Of a stretch of DNA of 64,000 nucleotides, positions 8,009-17,083 are shown one piece after another. This stretch comes from Rhodanobacter sp. C01 (GTDB taxonomy: Bacteria > Pseudomonadota > Gammaproteobacteria > Xanthomonadales > Rhodanobacteraceae), in the NCBI RefSeq assembly GCF_002001045.1, contig NZ_MUNR01000011.1, positions 310,001-374,000 on the forward strand. Direction: 5' to 3'. A model generated the notes under the pieces. That model did not search any database. It saw nothing but the letters and a program-made list of their open reading frames with translations, and was not told where the DNA came from. How positions within the stretch are numbered: position 1 is the stretch's first letter; every line of letters starts with the position of its first letter. The translations under genes and the position numbers were made by a program.

Positions 8009-9100
8009 ATGAGCTTCAACACCATTCCCGAAATTCTCGAAGACATCCGCGCCGGTCGCATGGTGGTGATCCTCGACGACGAGGATCGCGAGAACGAGGG
8101 CGATCTGATCATGGCCGCACAGATGGTGCGACCGGAAGACATCAACTTCATGGTGCGCGAGGCGCGCGGACTGGTCTGCCTCACGCTGACCGAGCAGCGC
8201 ACGCGCCAGCTGGGTCTGCGCCCGATGGTCAGCGACAACACCTCGGCCTACCACACCAACTTCACCGTCTCGATCGAGGCGGCCGAGGGCGTCACCACCG
8301 GCATCTCGGCGCATGACCGCGCGCGCACGATCCAGGTAGCGGTGAAGGCCGATGCGAAGCCGCAGGATCTGTCCCAGCCCGGCCATATCTTCCCGCTCAC
8401 GGCGCAGCCGGGCGGTGTGCTGACCCGCGCCGGGCATACCGAGGCGGGTTGCGACCTGGCCGCACTGGCCGGGCTGGAGCCGGCGGCGGTGCTGATCGAA
8501 GTGCTGCACGAGGATGGCTCGATGGCACGCCGTCCCGAGCTGGAAATCTTTGCGGCCAAGCATGGCCTGAAGATCGGTTCGATCGCCGACCTGATCCGCT
8601 ACCGGCTGGAAACCGAGAAGACCGTGCAGCGCGTCCACGAGGAACAGGTGGAAACCGAGTTCGGCCCGTTCCGCCTGATCGCCTATCGCGATGCGATCCG
8701 CTATGGACTGCATTACGCGCTGGTGCGCGGCAAGGTGAATGATGGTGCGCCGGTGCTGTCGCGCGTGCATGTGCGCAATACGTTGTCCGACGTGCTGCAT
8801 CTCAAGCGCGATGACCTCGGCCTCACCGTGACCTCGGCGCTGCGTCGCATCGCTGACGAGGATCGCGGCGTGCTGCTGGTGCTGTCCGGCGAGGATACGT
8901 CGGAAGCCTTGCTGGCCCGGTTGAACCGCCAGCCCAGCACGCAGGCGCCGGAAGAGGCGCAGCAACAGGAGTGGCGTCAGCTCGGTCTCGGCGCGCAGAT
9001 GCTGGCCGACCTGGGCGTGCACAAGCTGCGCGTGCTGGGTACACCGCGCAAACTGGTGGGTCTGGCCGGGTTCGATCTGGAAGTGGTCGAGTACGTGTAG
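8009..9100 (+). CDS. ribB: 3,4-dihydroxy-2-butanone-4-phosphate synthase with degenerate GTP cyclohydrolase II domain (RibBX type)
   Basis: The N-terminal about 200 residues form an intact DHBP synthase, with [12 protein letters not shown] and [21 protein letters not shown]. It makes the four-carbon unit of riboflavin from ribulose 5-phosphate. The C-terminal domain (from about residue 205) aligns with GTP cyclohydrolase II but lacks the three zinc cysteines: the region that should read like C-x10-C-x-C is [21 protein letters not shown]-like and has no Cys. This part cannot be a normal GTP cyclohydrolase II, so a separate ribA should exist elsewhere. The ATG at 8009 gives the family N-terminus; upstream codons come from the repeat. 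Confidence 0.92.
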   Translation: MSFNTIPEILEDIRAGRMVVILDDEDRENEGDLIMAAQMVRPEDINFMVREARGLVCLTLTEQRTRQLGLRPMVSDNTSAYHTNFTVSIEAAEGVTTGISAHDRARTIQVAVKADAKPQDLSQPGHIFPLTAQPGGVLTRAGHTEAGCDLAALAGLEPAAVLIEVLHEDGSMARRPELEIFAAKHGLKIGSIADLIRYRLETEKTVQRVHEEQVETEFGPFRLIAYRDAIRYGLHYALVRGKVNDGAPVLSRVHVRNTLSDVLHLKRDDLGLTVTSALRRIADEDRGVLLVLSGEDTSEALLARLNRQPSTQAPEEAQQQEWRQLGLGAQMLADLGVHKLRVLGTPRKLVGLAGFDLEVVEYV

Positions 9101-9181
9101 CCTCGTGTCGAACATGGCCTTGCCACGGCCAAGCCACTACGGCCATCCATACTCACGCTTTCCCATCACTGACGACGCGCC

Positions 9182-10135
9182 ATGTCCGATATCGCCATTC
9201 GCCTGATCGCTCCTTCCGGCTACCCGCACGACCGCGCTGCAATGATGCGCGGCGTCGAGCGGCTGCAGGCGGCAGGTTGTGCCGTGAGTGGACTCGATGT
9301 GCTCGAACGCACCGAGCTTCGCTATGCCGGTGGTGACGCACAGCGTGTCGCCGATCTCAATGCACTGGCGACCTGTGAGCAGTTGCCGGATATCGCGTTG
9401 TCGATACGCGGCGGTTACGGCGCCACGCGGCTGCTGGAGTACATCGATTACGCTGCCTTGCACGAGTGCCTCAGCGGCACGAATACTGTGCTGGTCGGCC
9501 ACAGTGATTTCACCGCGCTGCAGATGGCACTGTACGCACAAAGTGGGCTGGTCACCTTTGGCGGCCCAATGCTGGGGCCGGACTTCGGCGCCGCGGCCTT
9601 CAGCGATTTCACCTGGCAGCACTTCTGGCGCACGGTTACCACGTCGCAAGCCACGGCAAGCTGGAACGCGGGCGGCGAGGCGGAACTGGATGTCGAAGGA
9701 CCGCTGTGGGGCGGCAACCTCGCGATGCTTTGCAGCCTGCTTGGCACGCCGTATTTTCCGAAGATCGACGGCGGCATCCTGTTCGTCGAGGACGTCGGCG
9801 AACCGCCGTACCGGATCGAGCGGCTGCTGTACCAGCTGCACCTGTCCGGCGTGCTGGATCGGCAGCGCGCCCTGCTGCTGGGCGACTTCAGCGCGTGCCG
9901 ACCCAGTACCTACGACAACGGTTACGACCTCGCCGCCGGGTTTGCCCAGATCAGTCAGCTGACCCGGGTACCGGTGATCGCCAACCTGCCGTTTGGCCAC
10001 GAGCCGGACAAGTTCACGTTGCCGTTTGGCGTGCCGGCGCGCTTGCGCGTATCCGGTGGTCAGGCCCGGCTGGATTTCCATGGTTATCCCCATCTCGACC
10101 GACCGGTGCCGGCCAGCCCGCTCGAAAACCCGTAA
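9182..10135 (+). CDS. LD-carboxypeptidase (peptidase S66, LdcA-like)
   Basis: LD-carboxypeptidases remove the terminal D-Ala from murein tetrapeptides during peptidoglycan recycling in the cytoplasm. The 317-residue protein has the S66 features: LIAPSGYPHD at the start, IRGGYGATRLLEYIDY, the nucleophile Ser108 in LVGHSDFTAL, a conserved Glu in FVEDVGEPPYRIERLL, and His in GHEPDKFTLPFG. There is no signal peptide. It lies between ribB and ribH, a placement that says nothing about riboflavin. Confidence 0.9.
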   Translation: MSDIAIRLIAPSGYPHDRAAMMRGVERLQAAGCAVSGLDVLERTELRYAGGDAQRVADLNALATCEQLPDIALSIRGGYGATRLLEYIDYAALHECLSGTNTVLVGHSDFTALQMALYAQSGLVTFGGPMLGPDFGAAAFSDFTWQHFWRTVTTSQATASWNAGGEAELDVEGPLWGGNLAMLCSLLGTPYFPKIDGGILFVEDVGEPPYRIERLLYQLHLSGVLDRQRALLLGDFSACRPSTYDNGYDLAAGFAQISQLTRVPVIANLPFGHEPDKFTLPFGVPARLRVSGGQARLDFHGYPHLDRPVPASPLENP

Positions 10136-10179
10136 AATAGCTGGCCCGCATGGGCTTGCGCCCACAGGAACTGCAATCC

Positions 10180-10641
10180 ATGAAGATCATCGAAGGCGAT
10201 TTCGCCACGCCGAAAGGCCGTTTTGCCATCGTCGCCGGCCGTTTCAACGGCTTCGTCGTCGAGCCGCTGGTGGCCGGCGCCCGCGACGCCCTGGTGCGTC
10301 ATGGCGTGAAGGATGACGCGATCGATCTGATCCGCGTGCCGGGCGCGTGGGAGATCGCGCTGGCCGCACACAAGCTGGCGAACTCCGGCAAGTACGCCGC
10401 GGTGATCGGGCTCGGCGCGGTGATCCGCGGCTCCACCCCGCATTTCGACTATGTCGCCGGCGAGTGCGCCAAGGGCCTGGCCCAGGCTGCGTACAGCTCC
10501 GGCGTACCGGTGGCGTTCGGCGTGCTGACCACCGACAGCATCGAGCAGGCGATCGAGCGCTCGGGCACCAAGGCCGGCAACAAGGGTGCCGACGCGGCGA
10601 TCGCTGCGCTGGAAATGGTCAACCTGTACGGGAAGCTGTGA
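10180..10641 (+). CDS. ribH: 6,7-dimethyl-8-ribityllumazine synthase
   Basis: RibH condenses the RibD product (after dephosphorylation) with the RibB product to give lumazine, the substrate of riboflavin synthase. The 153-residue protein shows [37 protein letters not shown] with the catalytic His, and [15 protein letters not shown]. The ATG at 10180 follows AGGAA at normal spacing and gives the standard N-terminus; an earlier in-frame ATG would add ten atypical residues. Its stop overlaps the nusB start as TGATG. Confidence 0.96.
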   Translation: MKIIEGDFATPKGRFAIVAGRFNGFVVEPLVAGARDALVRHGVKDDAIDLIRVPGAWEIALAAHKLANSGKYAAVIGLGAVIRGSTPHFDYVAGECAKGLAQAAYSSGVPVAFGVLTTDSIEQAIERSGTKAGNKGADAAIAALEMVNLYGKL

Positions 10642-11087
10642 TGAACCAGCGTCCCGAAGGGATCGACCTCGCCGCGCGTTCGCGCGCCCGTCGCCGCGCG
10701 CTGCAGGCGCTGTACGCGTGGCAGCTGAGCGGCAGCCACATGAACGCGGTGATCGATCAGTTCCGCCACGAGCAGGACATGGAAGTGGCCGACCTCGAAT
10801 ACTTCGAGGACCTGTTGCACGGCGTGGAGCGCAACGTTGATGCGCTCGACGCCAGCTTGCGCCCGCACATCGACCGTGAAGTGGCGCAGATCGATCCGAT
10901 CGAGCGCGCGGCACTGCGCCTGGCCACGTATGAGCTGAAGTTCCGTCCGGACGTGCCGTACCGCGTGATCATCAACGAGGCGATCGAGGTCACCAAGCGC
11001 TTCGGCGCCGACCACGGCCACAGCTACGTCAACGGCGTGCTGGACAAGCTGGCCGCCGAGTTGCGTACCGTCGAGAAGCGGGGCTGA
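10641..11087 (+). CDS. nusB: transcription antitermination factor NusB
   Basis: NusB binds boxA RNA with NusE (ribosomal protein S10) and supports antitermination of rRNA transcription. The 148-residue all-helical protein has the expected SRARRRALQALYAWQLSG near the N-terminus and the C-terminal signature VINEAIEVTKRFGADHGHSYVNGVLDK (split here as IINEAIEVTKRFG and SYVNGVLDKLA). It overlaps ribH at the start and the GNAT gene at the end by one nucleotide each, so the three are translationally coupled. Confidence 0.96.
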   Translation: MNQRPEGIDLAARSRARRRALQALYAWQLSGSHMNAVIDQFRHEQDMEVADLEYFEDLLHGVERNVDALDASLRPHIDREVAQIDPIERAALRLATYELKFRPDVPYRVIINEAIEVTKRFGADHGHSYVNGVLDKLAAELRTVEKRG

Positions 11088-11635
11088 TGTCTTCGGCCGT
11101 GGCCGGCTCACTGTCGGTTGGACTGGTGCCGGTGATCGAGACCGAGCGGCTGCGGCTGCGCGCGCATCGCGCGGAAGATCATGCTGCTTGTACAGCGATC
11201 TGGTCCGATCCCGAGGTGGTCCGTTACATCGGTGGCCGCCCGTCCACGGCCGAGGAAGTGTGGAAGCGTCTGCTGCAGTACGTCGGGCTGTGGAGCCTGC
11301 TCGGTTACGGCTACTGGGCGGTCGAGGAAAAGCACAACGGTCGCTATATCGGCGATATTGGCTTTGCCGATTTTCGGCGTGACATGCAGCCGTCGCTGCA
11401 GGGCATGCTGGAATTCGGCTGGGTGCTGGCGCCGCAGACGCATGGCAACGGCTATGCGAGCGAGGCGGTGGCGGCGATCACGGCCTGGAGTCAGGCGCAT
11501 CGCCCCGAGCTGCGCGTGGTGTGCATCATCTCGCCCGAGAACCTGCCATCGATCCGGGTCGCCGAAAAAGCCGGGTTCCGGTTGTGGCAGCAGACCGTCT
11601 ACCACGACAGTCCCACCCTCGTTTTTACCCGCTAG
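11087..11635 (+). CDS. GNAT N-acetyltransferase (RimJ/RimL type)
   Basis: The 182-residue protein begins its domain with the RimL-type phrase VIETERLRLRAHRAED. It has the acyl-CoA region (FGWVLAPQTHGNGYASEAVAAITAW) and ends with ENLPSIRVAEKAGFRL, the GNAT motif B. Such enzymes acetylate protein N-termini or small amines; the substrate is not predictable. It starts one base inside the nusB stop (TGATG) and ends 26 nt before thiL, so it belongs to the rib-nusB-thiL operon. Confidence 0.88.
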   Translation: MSSAVAGSLSVGLVPVIETERLRLRAHRAEDHAACTAIWSDPEVVRYIGGRPSTAEEVWKRLLQYVGLWSLLGYGYWAVEEKHNGRYIGDIGFADFRRDMQPSLQGMLEFGWVLAPQTHGNGYASEAVAAITAWSQAHRPELRVVCIISPENLPSIRVAEKAGFRLWQQTVYHDSPTLVFTR

Positions 11636-11661
11636 CCAGCATCTCATCGGGCGATCCGTTG

Positions 11662-12630
11662 ATGGAATTCGATCTGATTGAACTGATCCGTCGCCGCACG
11701 GCGCAACCGCGTGACGATGTGCGGCTAGGTATCGGCGACGACGCGGCGGTGCTCGCGATGCCAGCCGGACAGGAGCTGGCGGTGGCGATCGACACCTTGG
11801 TCGAAGGCGTGCATTTCCCGTGCGGTACGGCTGCTGCCGATATCGGCTGGAAGGCGCTGGCCGTGAACCTGTCTGATCTTGCTGCAATGGGTGCGAGCCC
11901 GGCCTGGGCGCTGCTGGCGCTGACGCTGCCCGCGGCCGATGCCGCTTTCGTCGAAGGCTTTGCCGACGGCTTCGCTCAGCTGGCACAGCCGCACCGGCTT
12001 GCCCTGGTTGGCGGCGACACCACCCGCGGCCCCCTATGCATCAGCGTGGCGGTACACGGCTTCGTGCCGCCGGCCAAGGCGCTCACGCGTGCCGGTGCGC
12101 GCGTGGGTGACGCGGTGCTGGTTACCGGCACGCTGGGTGATGCCGCCGCCGGGCTGCACGCCCTGCAGCATCCGTGGCGCGATGACGATCCGCGCAGTAA
12201 CCTGCGCGAATTCCTGATCGAACGGCTCAATCGTCCCGTGCCGCGACTGGCTGCCGGTGCCGCGTTGCGCGGGCAGGCGAGTGCCTGCGCCGATATCTCC
12301 GATGGCCTGCTCGCCGATCTCGGCCATATCTGCACGGCCAGTGGTGTCGGCGCGGAGATTGAGGCGGTGTTGTTGCCGCGCTCGTCGGCGTTGCTGGACC
12401 TGCACGATGACGCGACGGCGTTGCACTTCGCACTCAGCGGTGGCGACGATTACGAATTGTGCTTCACCGTGCCGGCGCAGCGACTGGCCGACGTGCAGGC
12501 GGATCTCTCACGGCTCGGTTGTGGCGTGACACGGATTGGCCGCATCGTGGACGGCAGCGGTGTGCGTGTGCGTGGCTCGGACGGCGATTGGTTGAACATG
12601 GATCGATCCGGCTGGGAGCATTTCGCTTGA
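11662..12630 (+). CDS. thiL: thiamine-monophosphate kinase
   Basis: ThiL phosphorylates thiamine monophosphate to the active cofactor thiamine diphosphate. The 322-residue protein has the ATP/Mg motifs of the PurM-like family: GIGDDAAVLAMPAG, AIDTLVEGVHF, ALAVNLSDLAAMGASPAW, GGDTTRGPL, ADISDGLLADLGHI and SGGDDYELCFTV. The ATG at 11662 gives the canonical MEFDLIELIRRR start. Its stop overlaps the pgpA TTG start by 4 nt. Confidence 0.96.
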   Translation: MEFDLIELIRRRTAQPRDDVRLGIGDDAAVLAMPAGQELAVAIDTLVEGVHFPCGTAAADIGWKALAVNLSDLAAMGASPAWALLALTLPAADAAFVEGFADGFAQLAQPHRLALVGGDTTRGPLCISVAVHGFVPPAKALTRAGARVGDAVLVTGTLGDAAAGLHALQHPWRDDDPRSNLREFLIERLNRPVPRLAAGAALRGQASACADISDGLLADLGHICTASGVGAEIEAVLLPRSSALLDLHDDATALHFALSGGDDYELCFTVPAQRLADVQADLSRLGCGVTRIGRIVDGSGVRVRGSDGDWLNMDRSGWEHFA

Positions 12631-13151
12631 GTGCCAAGAAGACTCTCAGCGGTGAACAGCGCCGCGCGTTGCTGGCTACGCCAGCGGGTTGGCTGGCCTG
12701 CGGTTTCGGTTCGGGTCTGACGCCAGTGGCGCAGGGTACGTTCGGTTCGCTGGCGGCGTTGCTGCCATGGCTGCTGCTGCGCGAACTGCCGCTGCCGATC
12801 TATCTGGCTGTGCTGCTGCTCGGTTTTGCCATCGGCGTGTGGACCTGCAACGTGGCTGGTCGTGCGCTCGGCGTCGACGATCACCGCAGCCTGGTGTGGG
12901 ACGAATTCATCGGCCAGTGGATCGCGCTGATCCCGCTGTTGCTGCCTGCGCTGCTGCCGGCCAGCGGATTCTCGTGGTGGATGCTGCTGGCCGGTTTCGT
13001 GCTGTTTCGCCTGTTCGACGTGTGGAAGCCGTGGCCGATCAGCTGGCTGGATCGGCATCTGAAGGGTGGCATGGGCGTGATGGTGGACGATGTGGTCGCC
13101 GGTGTCTTTGCTGCTGTCGTGCTGTGGCTGACGCTGTCGTTGACACACTGA
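12627..13151 (+). CDS. pgpA: phosphatidylglycerophosphatase A
   Basis: PgpA removes the phosphate of phosphatidylglycerol phosphate at the inner membrane. The 174-residue protein shows FGSGLTPVAQGTFGSLAALL, VWDEFIGQWIAL, RLFDVWKPWPISWLD and GMGVMVDDVVAG, plus three or four hydrophobic segments. I use a TTG start at 12627, which overlaps the thiL stop (TTGA). No ATG or GTG in this frame gives a complete family N-terminus. This is the last gene of the block that began with ribH. Confidence 0.92.
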   Translation: MSAKKTLSGEQRRALLATPAGWLACGFGSGLTPVAQGTFGSLAALLPWLLLRELPLPIYLAVLLLGFAIGVWTCNVAGRALGVDDHRSLVWDEFIGQWIALIPLLLPALLPASGFSWWMLLAGFVLFRLFDVWKPWPISWLDRHLKGGMGVMVDDVVAGVFAAVVLWLTLSLTH

Positions 13152-13169
13152 GGCAGATCCGCTCCGCGT

Positions 13170-14198
13170 TTACCTGGTGGTCACCGTCCCTGTCTGGTGC
13201 AACACCTTGATGACAGCTTCCGCGACCATCTGCGGTTGGTCCAACTGGATATCGTGGGAAGTGTTGTCCACTGACAGCCGTTCGCCGCGCGTGGACGTGG
13301 CAACGATCTTCGCCTGGGTCAGGTTGCGAGCAGCCTCCAGTGACTTGCGTACCGCCTGGGGAGCCTCGGCGTAGGTATTGGCCGCGGTCAGCACGACCAA
13401 GGGTAACGAGCCATGCTTTTCATCGGGCGATACGGGCTGGCCAAACGCCACGTCATTGTCTTGCAGCTCGGACAGCAAGGTACGCCAGAACGCCGGCTTG
13501 GACTTGTAGTCGGCGGTCGCGGCATTGACCTTGTCGCTGGCGAGCGGATTGCCGCCTGCCACACAGCTTCTGAGTTCGGGTGGCGGTGATGCCAGGGCAT
13601 GCTTCTCGGCGCCGGCCTCGCATTGCCGGATGAAATCGAAGCGCCGCGCATTCATCGCCGTTTCGTCCCTGGCCCAATCGGGTGCGAACGCGGCGATGTC
13701 CTGCGCGGGCGGATCGATCAGCACCAGGCCGCTGATGTCCGCCGGATACTGTTGGGCATAGCGGCGAGCGATATTGCTGCCCAGCGACTGACCCACCAGG
13801 ACCAGGGGTGTCTTCAAGCCCGCGTGGTGTACAAGGTCATGCAGGTCGGATACGTCGGCGTCGAGATCGCGCGGCAGGGGGCCTGCGCTGCTGAAACCGT
13901 AACCGGCCCGATCGTACGAACACACTTTGGCGGAAGCCGCGAGCAGCGGCTGCAGTCGGAACCAGGTGGTCGAGTCGGTATGCGAGCCGGCTTCCAGCAT
14001 CACCGTCCGCGGGCCGCTACCGGTGCAACGAAGATTGAGCTGACGCCCCCGGGCGAGTGGCACCAGTGTGCCCGGTTGCGCGTAGCTGTCGGGGATGCGC
14101 TGCGGAGGCACCACGTCGCCAGCGGCAGCCATCGAAACAACACTGATCAATGCCGCGAACATGGCGGCACGACCTACGTCACAGGACTTTCTGTTCAA
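13170..14198 (-). CDS. exported alpha/beta-fold hydrolase
   Basis: The mature part is a classical alpha/beta hydrolase of about 310 residues. It has the oxyanion loop (VMLEAGSHTDSTTW), YDRAGYGFS, the nucleophile Ser138 in LVGQSLGSNIARRYA, LVLIDPP, and a C-terminal His in NTSHDIQLDQP. I place the start at a TTG (14198) with GGGGAG upstream. It gives a basic N-terminus and a hydrophobic segment (AAMFAALISVVSMAAA) that looks like a signal peptide, so the enzyme is probably periplasmic or secreted. An ATG upstream at 14318 would bury the signal. The substrate is unknown; the gene is convergent with pgpA. Confidence 0.8.
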   Translation of the reverse strand: MNRKSCDVGRAAMFAALISVVSMAAAGDVVPPQRIPDSYAQPGTLVPLARGRQLNLRCTGSGPRTVMLEAGSHTDSTTWFRLQPLLAASAKVCSYDRAGYGFSSAGPLPRDLDADVSDLHDLVHHAGLKTPLVLVGQSLGSNIARRYAQQYPADISGLVLIDPPAQDIAAFAPDWARDETAMNARRFDFIRQCEAGAEKHALASPPPELRSCVAGGNPLASDKVNAATADYKSKPAFWRTLLSELQDNDVAFGQPVSPDEKHGSLPLVVLTAANTYAEAPQAVRKSLEAARNLTQAKIVATSTRGERLSVDNTSHDIQLDQPQMVAEAVIKVLHQTGTVTTR

Positions 14199-14514
14199 GA
14201 TCGTTCTCCCCTTGGCGGACCCCGCTCGGCGAGAGCTAGCGGGCATACGGTGTGTATCGACTCGAAAGTTCGTGGAAAGTTCTCGGAATGGGGGCGCGAC
14301 AACTTCATGCCGGCGCATTGGAGCGTTGATTGGCGGCGTTGCTGGCCAGTACGGGCAGGCCGCACCTCGGCATTACGATAGATCATCCATGGAGCGAAGC
14401 GCGTCGATCTTTATCGATACAGCAGCAAGGAATACGAGACTTGGCTTCTGGCTTTTTCAATCAATGGTTGCGCTCCGTTTCGTAGCGGGCGCAATGTTTT
14501 CTGCACGAAGAGGC
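14199..14514. other. intergenic region without a recognisable gene
   Basis: This 0.3-kb stretch lies between the hydrolase start and the alcohol dehydrogenase end, both on the minus strand. I see no convincing reading frame, RNA gene or repeat. The promoter of the hydrolase must lie here, but no clear -10/-35 pair stands out. Confidence 0.5.
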
Positions 14515-14540
14515 GCTGCTCGCTGCGCTCAGCGAGCAGC
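14515..14540 (-). terminator. hairpin at the end of the alcohol dehydrogenase gene
   Basis: An 11-bp perfect stem (GCTGCTCGCTG and CAGCGAGCAGC, 4-nt loop) includes the last codons and stop of the minus-strand alcohol dehydrogenase. It is a strong RNA hairpin in terminator position but has no T-run, so factor-independent termination is uncertain. Confidence 0.45.
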
Positions 14541-15542
14541 GTCCAGCACGATGCGGTAACGCGCTTTGCCGGCTTCCAGATGGGCCAGTGCCTCGTTGAC
14601 CTTGGCCATCGGGAACATTTCCACCTGTGGGCGGATGTCATGACGGGCAGCGAAGGCCAGCATGGTGGCGATATCCACCGGCGAGCCGGTGGGTGAGCCG
14701 GAGATGTCGCGCTGGCCGACGATCAGCGAGAACGCGGGCACCGGGATCGGTTCCAGCACGGCGCCGACCACATGCATGCGGCCCTTTGGCGCCAGCGTGG
14801 CGAGCAGCGCGTTCCAATCCATCGGTACGTTCACAGTCACCAACAGCAGGTCGAGCGTGCCGGCGATCGCCTTGATTGCGGCTGAGTCGCGGCTGGCCAC
14901 GACGTGATGCGCACCGAAGCCGCGTGCCTCGTCGGCCTTGGCGGCGGTGGAAGTGAATGCCGTGACCTCGCAACCCCATGCCGCGGCGAACTTGATGGCC
15001 ATGTGGCCGAGGCCGCCGATGCCGACCACGCCGACCCGTGCCGTGGGCTTGATGTCGTAAGCAAGGAAGGGCTTGAACACGGTGATGCCGCCGCACAGTA
15101 ACGGACCGGCGCTGGCCAGGTCGATGCCGTCGGGGAGCGGAATCGTCCACGCCCAGTGCGCACGCATCTTGTCGGCGAAACCGCCATGGTGGCCGCCGAT
15201 CGTGGCGACCGACGATGCGCACAGGTTCTGGTCGCCGGACAGGCACTGGCGACAGTGCATGCAGCTCTCGGCAGTCCAGCCGATGCCGACGCGCTGGCCG
15301 ATGCTCAATCCCTTCGCCTGTGCGCCCAGCGCGGTGACCCGGCCGATCGCCTCATGGCCGGGAATGAACGGGTAGCGTGCATTGCCCCATTCGTTGTGGA
15401 TCATCGACAGGTCAGAATGACAGATACCGCAGTAGTCCACCGCCACTTCGACTTCCTCGGCCCCGAGCGGACCCACGTCGAACGTGGTCAGTGCGAGGGG
15501 TCGACCGGCGGCGCTGACGGCCCAGCCTTTGATCGAGGACAT
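14529..15542 (-). CDS. zinc-dependent NAD(P) alcohol dehydrogenase (MDR family)
   Basis: The 337-residue medium-chain dehydrogenase has the catalytic zinc ligands Cys38 (YCGICHSD) and His63-Glu64 (GHEAIG). The four structural-zinc cysteines are Cys94, 97, 100 and 108 (CMHCRQCLSGDQNLC). The Rossmann motif is VGVVGIGGLGHMAIKFA. This pattern is that of the cinnamyl-alcohol/YahK-like group, which reduces aldehydes with NADPH. It stands alone on the minus strand, divergent from the second aldo/keto reductase. The exact substrate is not predictable. Confidence 0.92.
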   Translation of the reverse strand: MSSIKGWAVSAAGRPLALTTFDVGPLGAEEVEVAVDYCGICHSDLSMIHNEWGNARYPFIPGHEAIGRVTALGAQAKGLSIGQRVGIGWTAESCMHCRQCLSGDQNLCASSVATIGGHHGGFADKMRAHWAWTIPLPDGIDLASAGPLLCGGITVFKPFLAYDIKPTARVGVVGIGGLGHMAIKFAAAWGCEVTAFTSTAAKADEARGFGAHHVVASRDSAAIKAIAGTLDLLLVTVNVPMDWNALLATLAPKGRMHVVGAVLEPIPVPAFSLIVGQRDISGSPTGSPVDIATMLAFAARHDIRPQVEMFPMAKVNEALAHLEAGKARYRIVLDAAR

Positions 15543-15678
15543 GACGGACTCCGGCGCGAGAGAAAACCCAAGACTACGCCGATGCGTAGGCAGCGACAGC
15601 TGCCTTCAGCGCAAGGATTGGACGTGGCGACGCAACTGTTGGCATGCTGGCTGTCTTCCCCGTCATCGGAGCAGCCCC

Positions 15679-16656
15679 ATGCTTTACCGTCGTCTTGGCC
15701 GTAGCGGCCTGCAACTTTCCGCGTTGTCGTTTGGCGCCTGGGTCACCTTCGGCAAGCAGGTAGGACGCAGCCAGGCACGCGACCTGCTCGCGCTGGCGCA
15801 TGATCGCGGGGTGAACTTCTTCGACAATGCCGAGACCTACAACAACGGCGTGGCCGAACAGGTGATGGGCGATGTGCTGGCCGATCTGCGTTTTCCGCGC
15901 GACAGTTACTGTGTCTCCAGCAAGGTGTTCTTCGGCGCGTACGACAAACCGCTGCCGACCCAGCGCGGGCTGTCGCGCAAGCACGTGATGGAGGCCTGTA
16001 CGCAGGCATTGCAACGTTTGCGTGTCGACTATCTGGATCTGTATTTCTGTCATCGTCCCGATCCGGATACGCCGATCGAGGAAACCGTGGCGGCGATGGA
16101 TACGCTGATTCGTCAGGGCAAGGTGCTGTACTGGGGCACCAGCGAATGGCCAGCCGAGGCAATACACGAGGCGCATCGGATCGCCCGGGAGAATCACCTG
16201 TACGCGCCGGTGATGGAACAGCCGGAGTACAACCTGCTGCATCGCTCGCGGGTCGAAGTGGAATATGCACCGCTGTATGCCGCCTATGGCATGGGCACCA
16301 CGATCTGGTCGCCGCTGGCGTCGGGCTTGCTCAGCGGCAAGTACAACGACGGCGTGCCGGCCGATTCGCGGTTGACCCAGCCGGGCTACGAATGGCTGCG
16401 CGAAAGTGTGCTGGGTCATGGCAGCGAACGCATCGACAAGGTGCGTGCCCTGCAGCTGATCGCCGACGAGCTCGGCGTCAGCATGGCGCAGCTGGCGATT
16501 GCCTGGTGCCTGCTCAACGAGCATGTTTCGACGGTGATGCTCGGGGCCAGCCGGCGCGAACAACTGGAGCAGAACCTGGCGGCGCTGGATCTTTTGCCAC
16601 GGCTGGACGCCGGCATCGCGCGGCGCATCCTGCAGGTGGTCGGCGCTGCGGATTGA
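15679..16656 (+). CDS. aldo/keto reductase (Kv-beta/YghZ-like)
   Basis: This 325-residue cytoplasmic NADPH-dependent reductase has the full AKR tetrad: Asp49 and Tyr54 (FFDNAETYNNG), Lys82 (SSKVFFG) and His125 (DLYFCHRPDPDTP). The pattern WSPLASGLLSGKYNDGVP and the C-terminal TVMLGASRREQLEQNL place it with the potassium-channel beta-subunit-like AKRs, as in E. coli YghZ, which acts on methylglyoxal-type aldehydes. The ATG at 15679 is the family start (MLYRRLGRSGL). It is transcribed away from the alcohol dehydrogenase. Confidence 0.92.
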   Translation: MLYRRLGRSGLQLSALSFGAWVTFGKQVGRSQARDLLALAHDRGVNFFDNAETYNNGVAEQVMGDVLADLRFPRDSYCVSSKVFFGAYDKPLPTQRGLSRKHVMEACTQALQRLRVDYLDLYFCHRPDPDTPIEETVAAMDTLIRQGKVLYWGTSEWPAEAIHEAHRIARENHLYAPVMEQPEYNLLHRSRVEVEYAPLYAAYGMGTTIWSPLASGLLSGKYNDGVPADSRLTQPGYEWLRESVLGHGSERIDKVRALQLIADELGVSMAQLAIAWCLLNEHVSTVMLGASRREQLEQNLAALDLLPRLDAGIARRILQVVGAAD

Positions 16657-16686
16657 GCGGCTGGAGCAGGGCATCGCACGGGATGG

Positions 16687-16714
16687 TTGACAGTTAAATG
16701 AGAATCATTATTAT
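16687..16714 (+). promoter_or_regulatory. Fur-controlled promoter of hemP
   Basis: TTGACA (16687-16692) and TATTAT (16709-16714) are 16 bp apart. A Fur-box-like sequence, AAATGAGAATCATTATT (16696-16712), covers the spacer and the -10 element and matches most positions of the 19-bp Fur consensus. Iron-loaded Fur bound here would block transcription, as is usual for hemP. Confidence 0.8.
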
Positions 16715-16746
16715 TTGAACGTCGCCCACTTCCTGCGGAATCCGCC

Positions 16747-16956
16747 ATGTCGACGTCTGTTCTCTCGCTGACCCCATCATTGCAAGCTCTGGCAGCACGG
16801 CGCCGGTCCGCATCCGCGCCGGGCATCGCAGCGGCCACGCGGCATGTCACCAGCCAGTCGCTGCTGGCTGGTGGCCGCGAGCTGGTGATCCAGCACCAGG
16901 GTGGCGAGTACCACCTGCGGCTGACCCGCAACGACAAGCTGATCCTGACCAAGTAA
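16747..16956 (+). CDS. hemP: hemin uptake protein HemP
   Basis: This 69-residue protein has the HemP signature in its last 35 residues: TSQSLLAGGRELVIQHQGGE, then YHLRLTRNDKLILTK. HemP is a small protein encoded with heme uptake genes and needed for heme use in several proteobacteria; its mechanism is not settled. The gene follows a Fur-box promoter directly, which fits iron control. No TonB-dependent heme receptor lies beside it in this window. Confidence 0.92.
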   Translation: MSTSVLSLTPSLQALAARRRSASAPGIAAATRHVTSQSLLAGGRELVIQHQGGEYHLRLTRNDKLILTK

Positions 16957-17083
16957 ATGCGCCATGCGGGCGGACTAAAGAGGTCGCATGCGCGATAGAT
17001 GTCCGTCTTGCTTGTGCTTTCCCTACTGCCTTTCGCCAGCGCTGCCTGACGGGCGCCAGCCGGGCTCCGTCTCGGAGGTGCCT

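Noticed and set aside
14199-14514. Search for a tRNA or small RNA in the 0.3-kb gap
   Set aside because: No cloverleaf, no T-loop-like GGTTCGA motif, and no terminator with a T-run were found.
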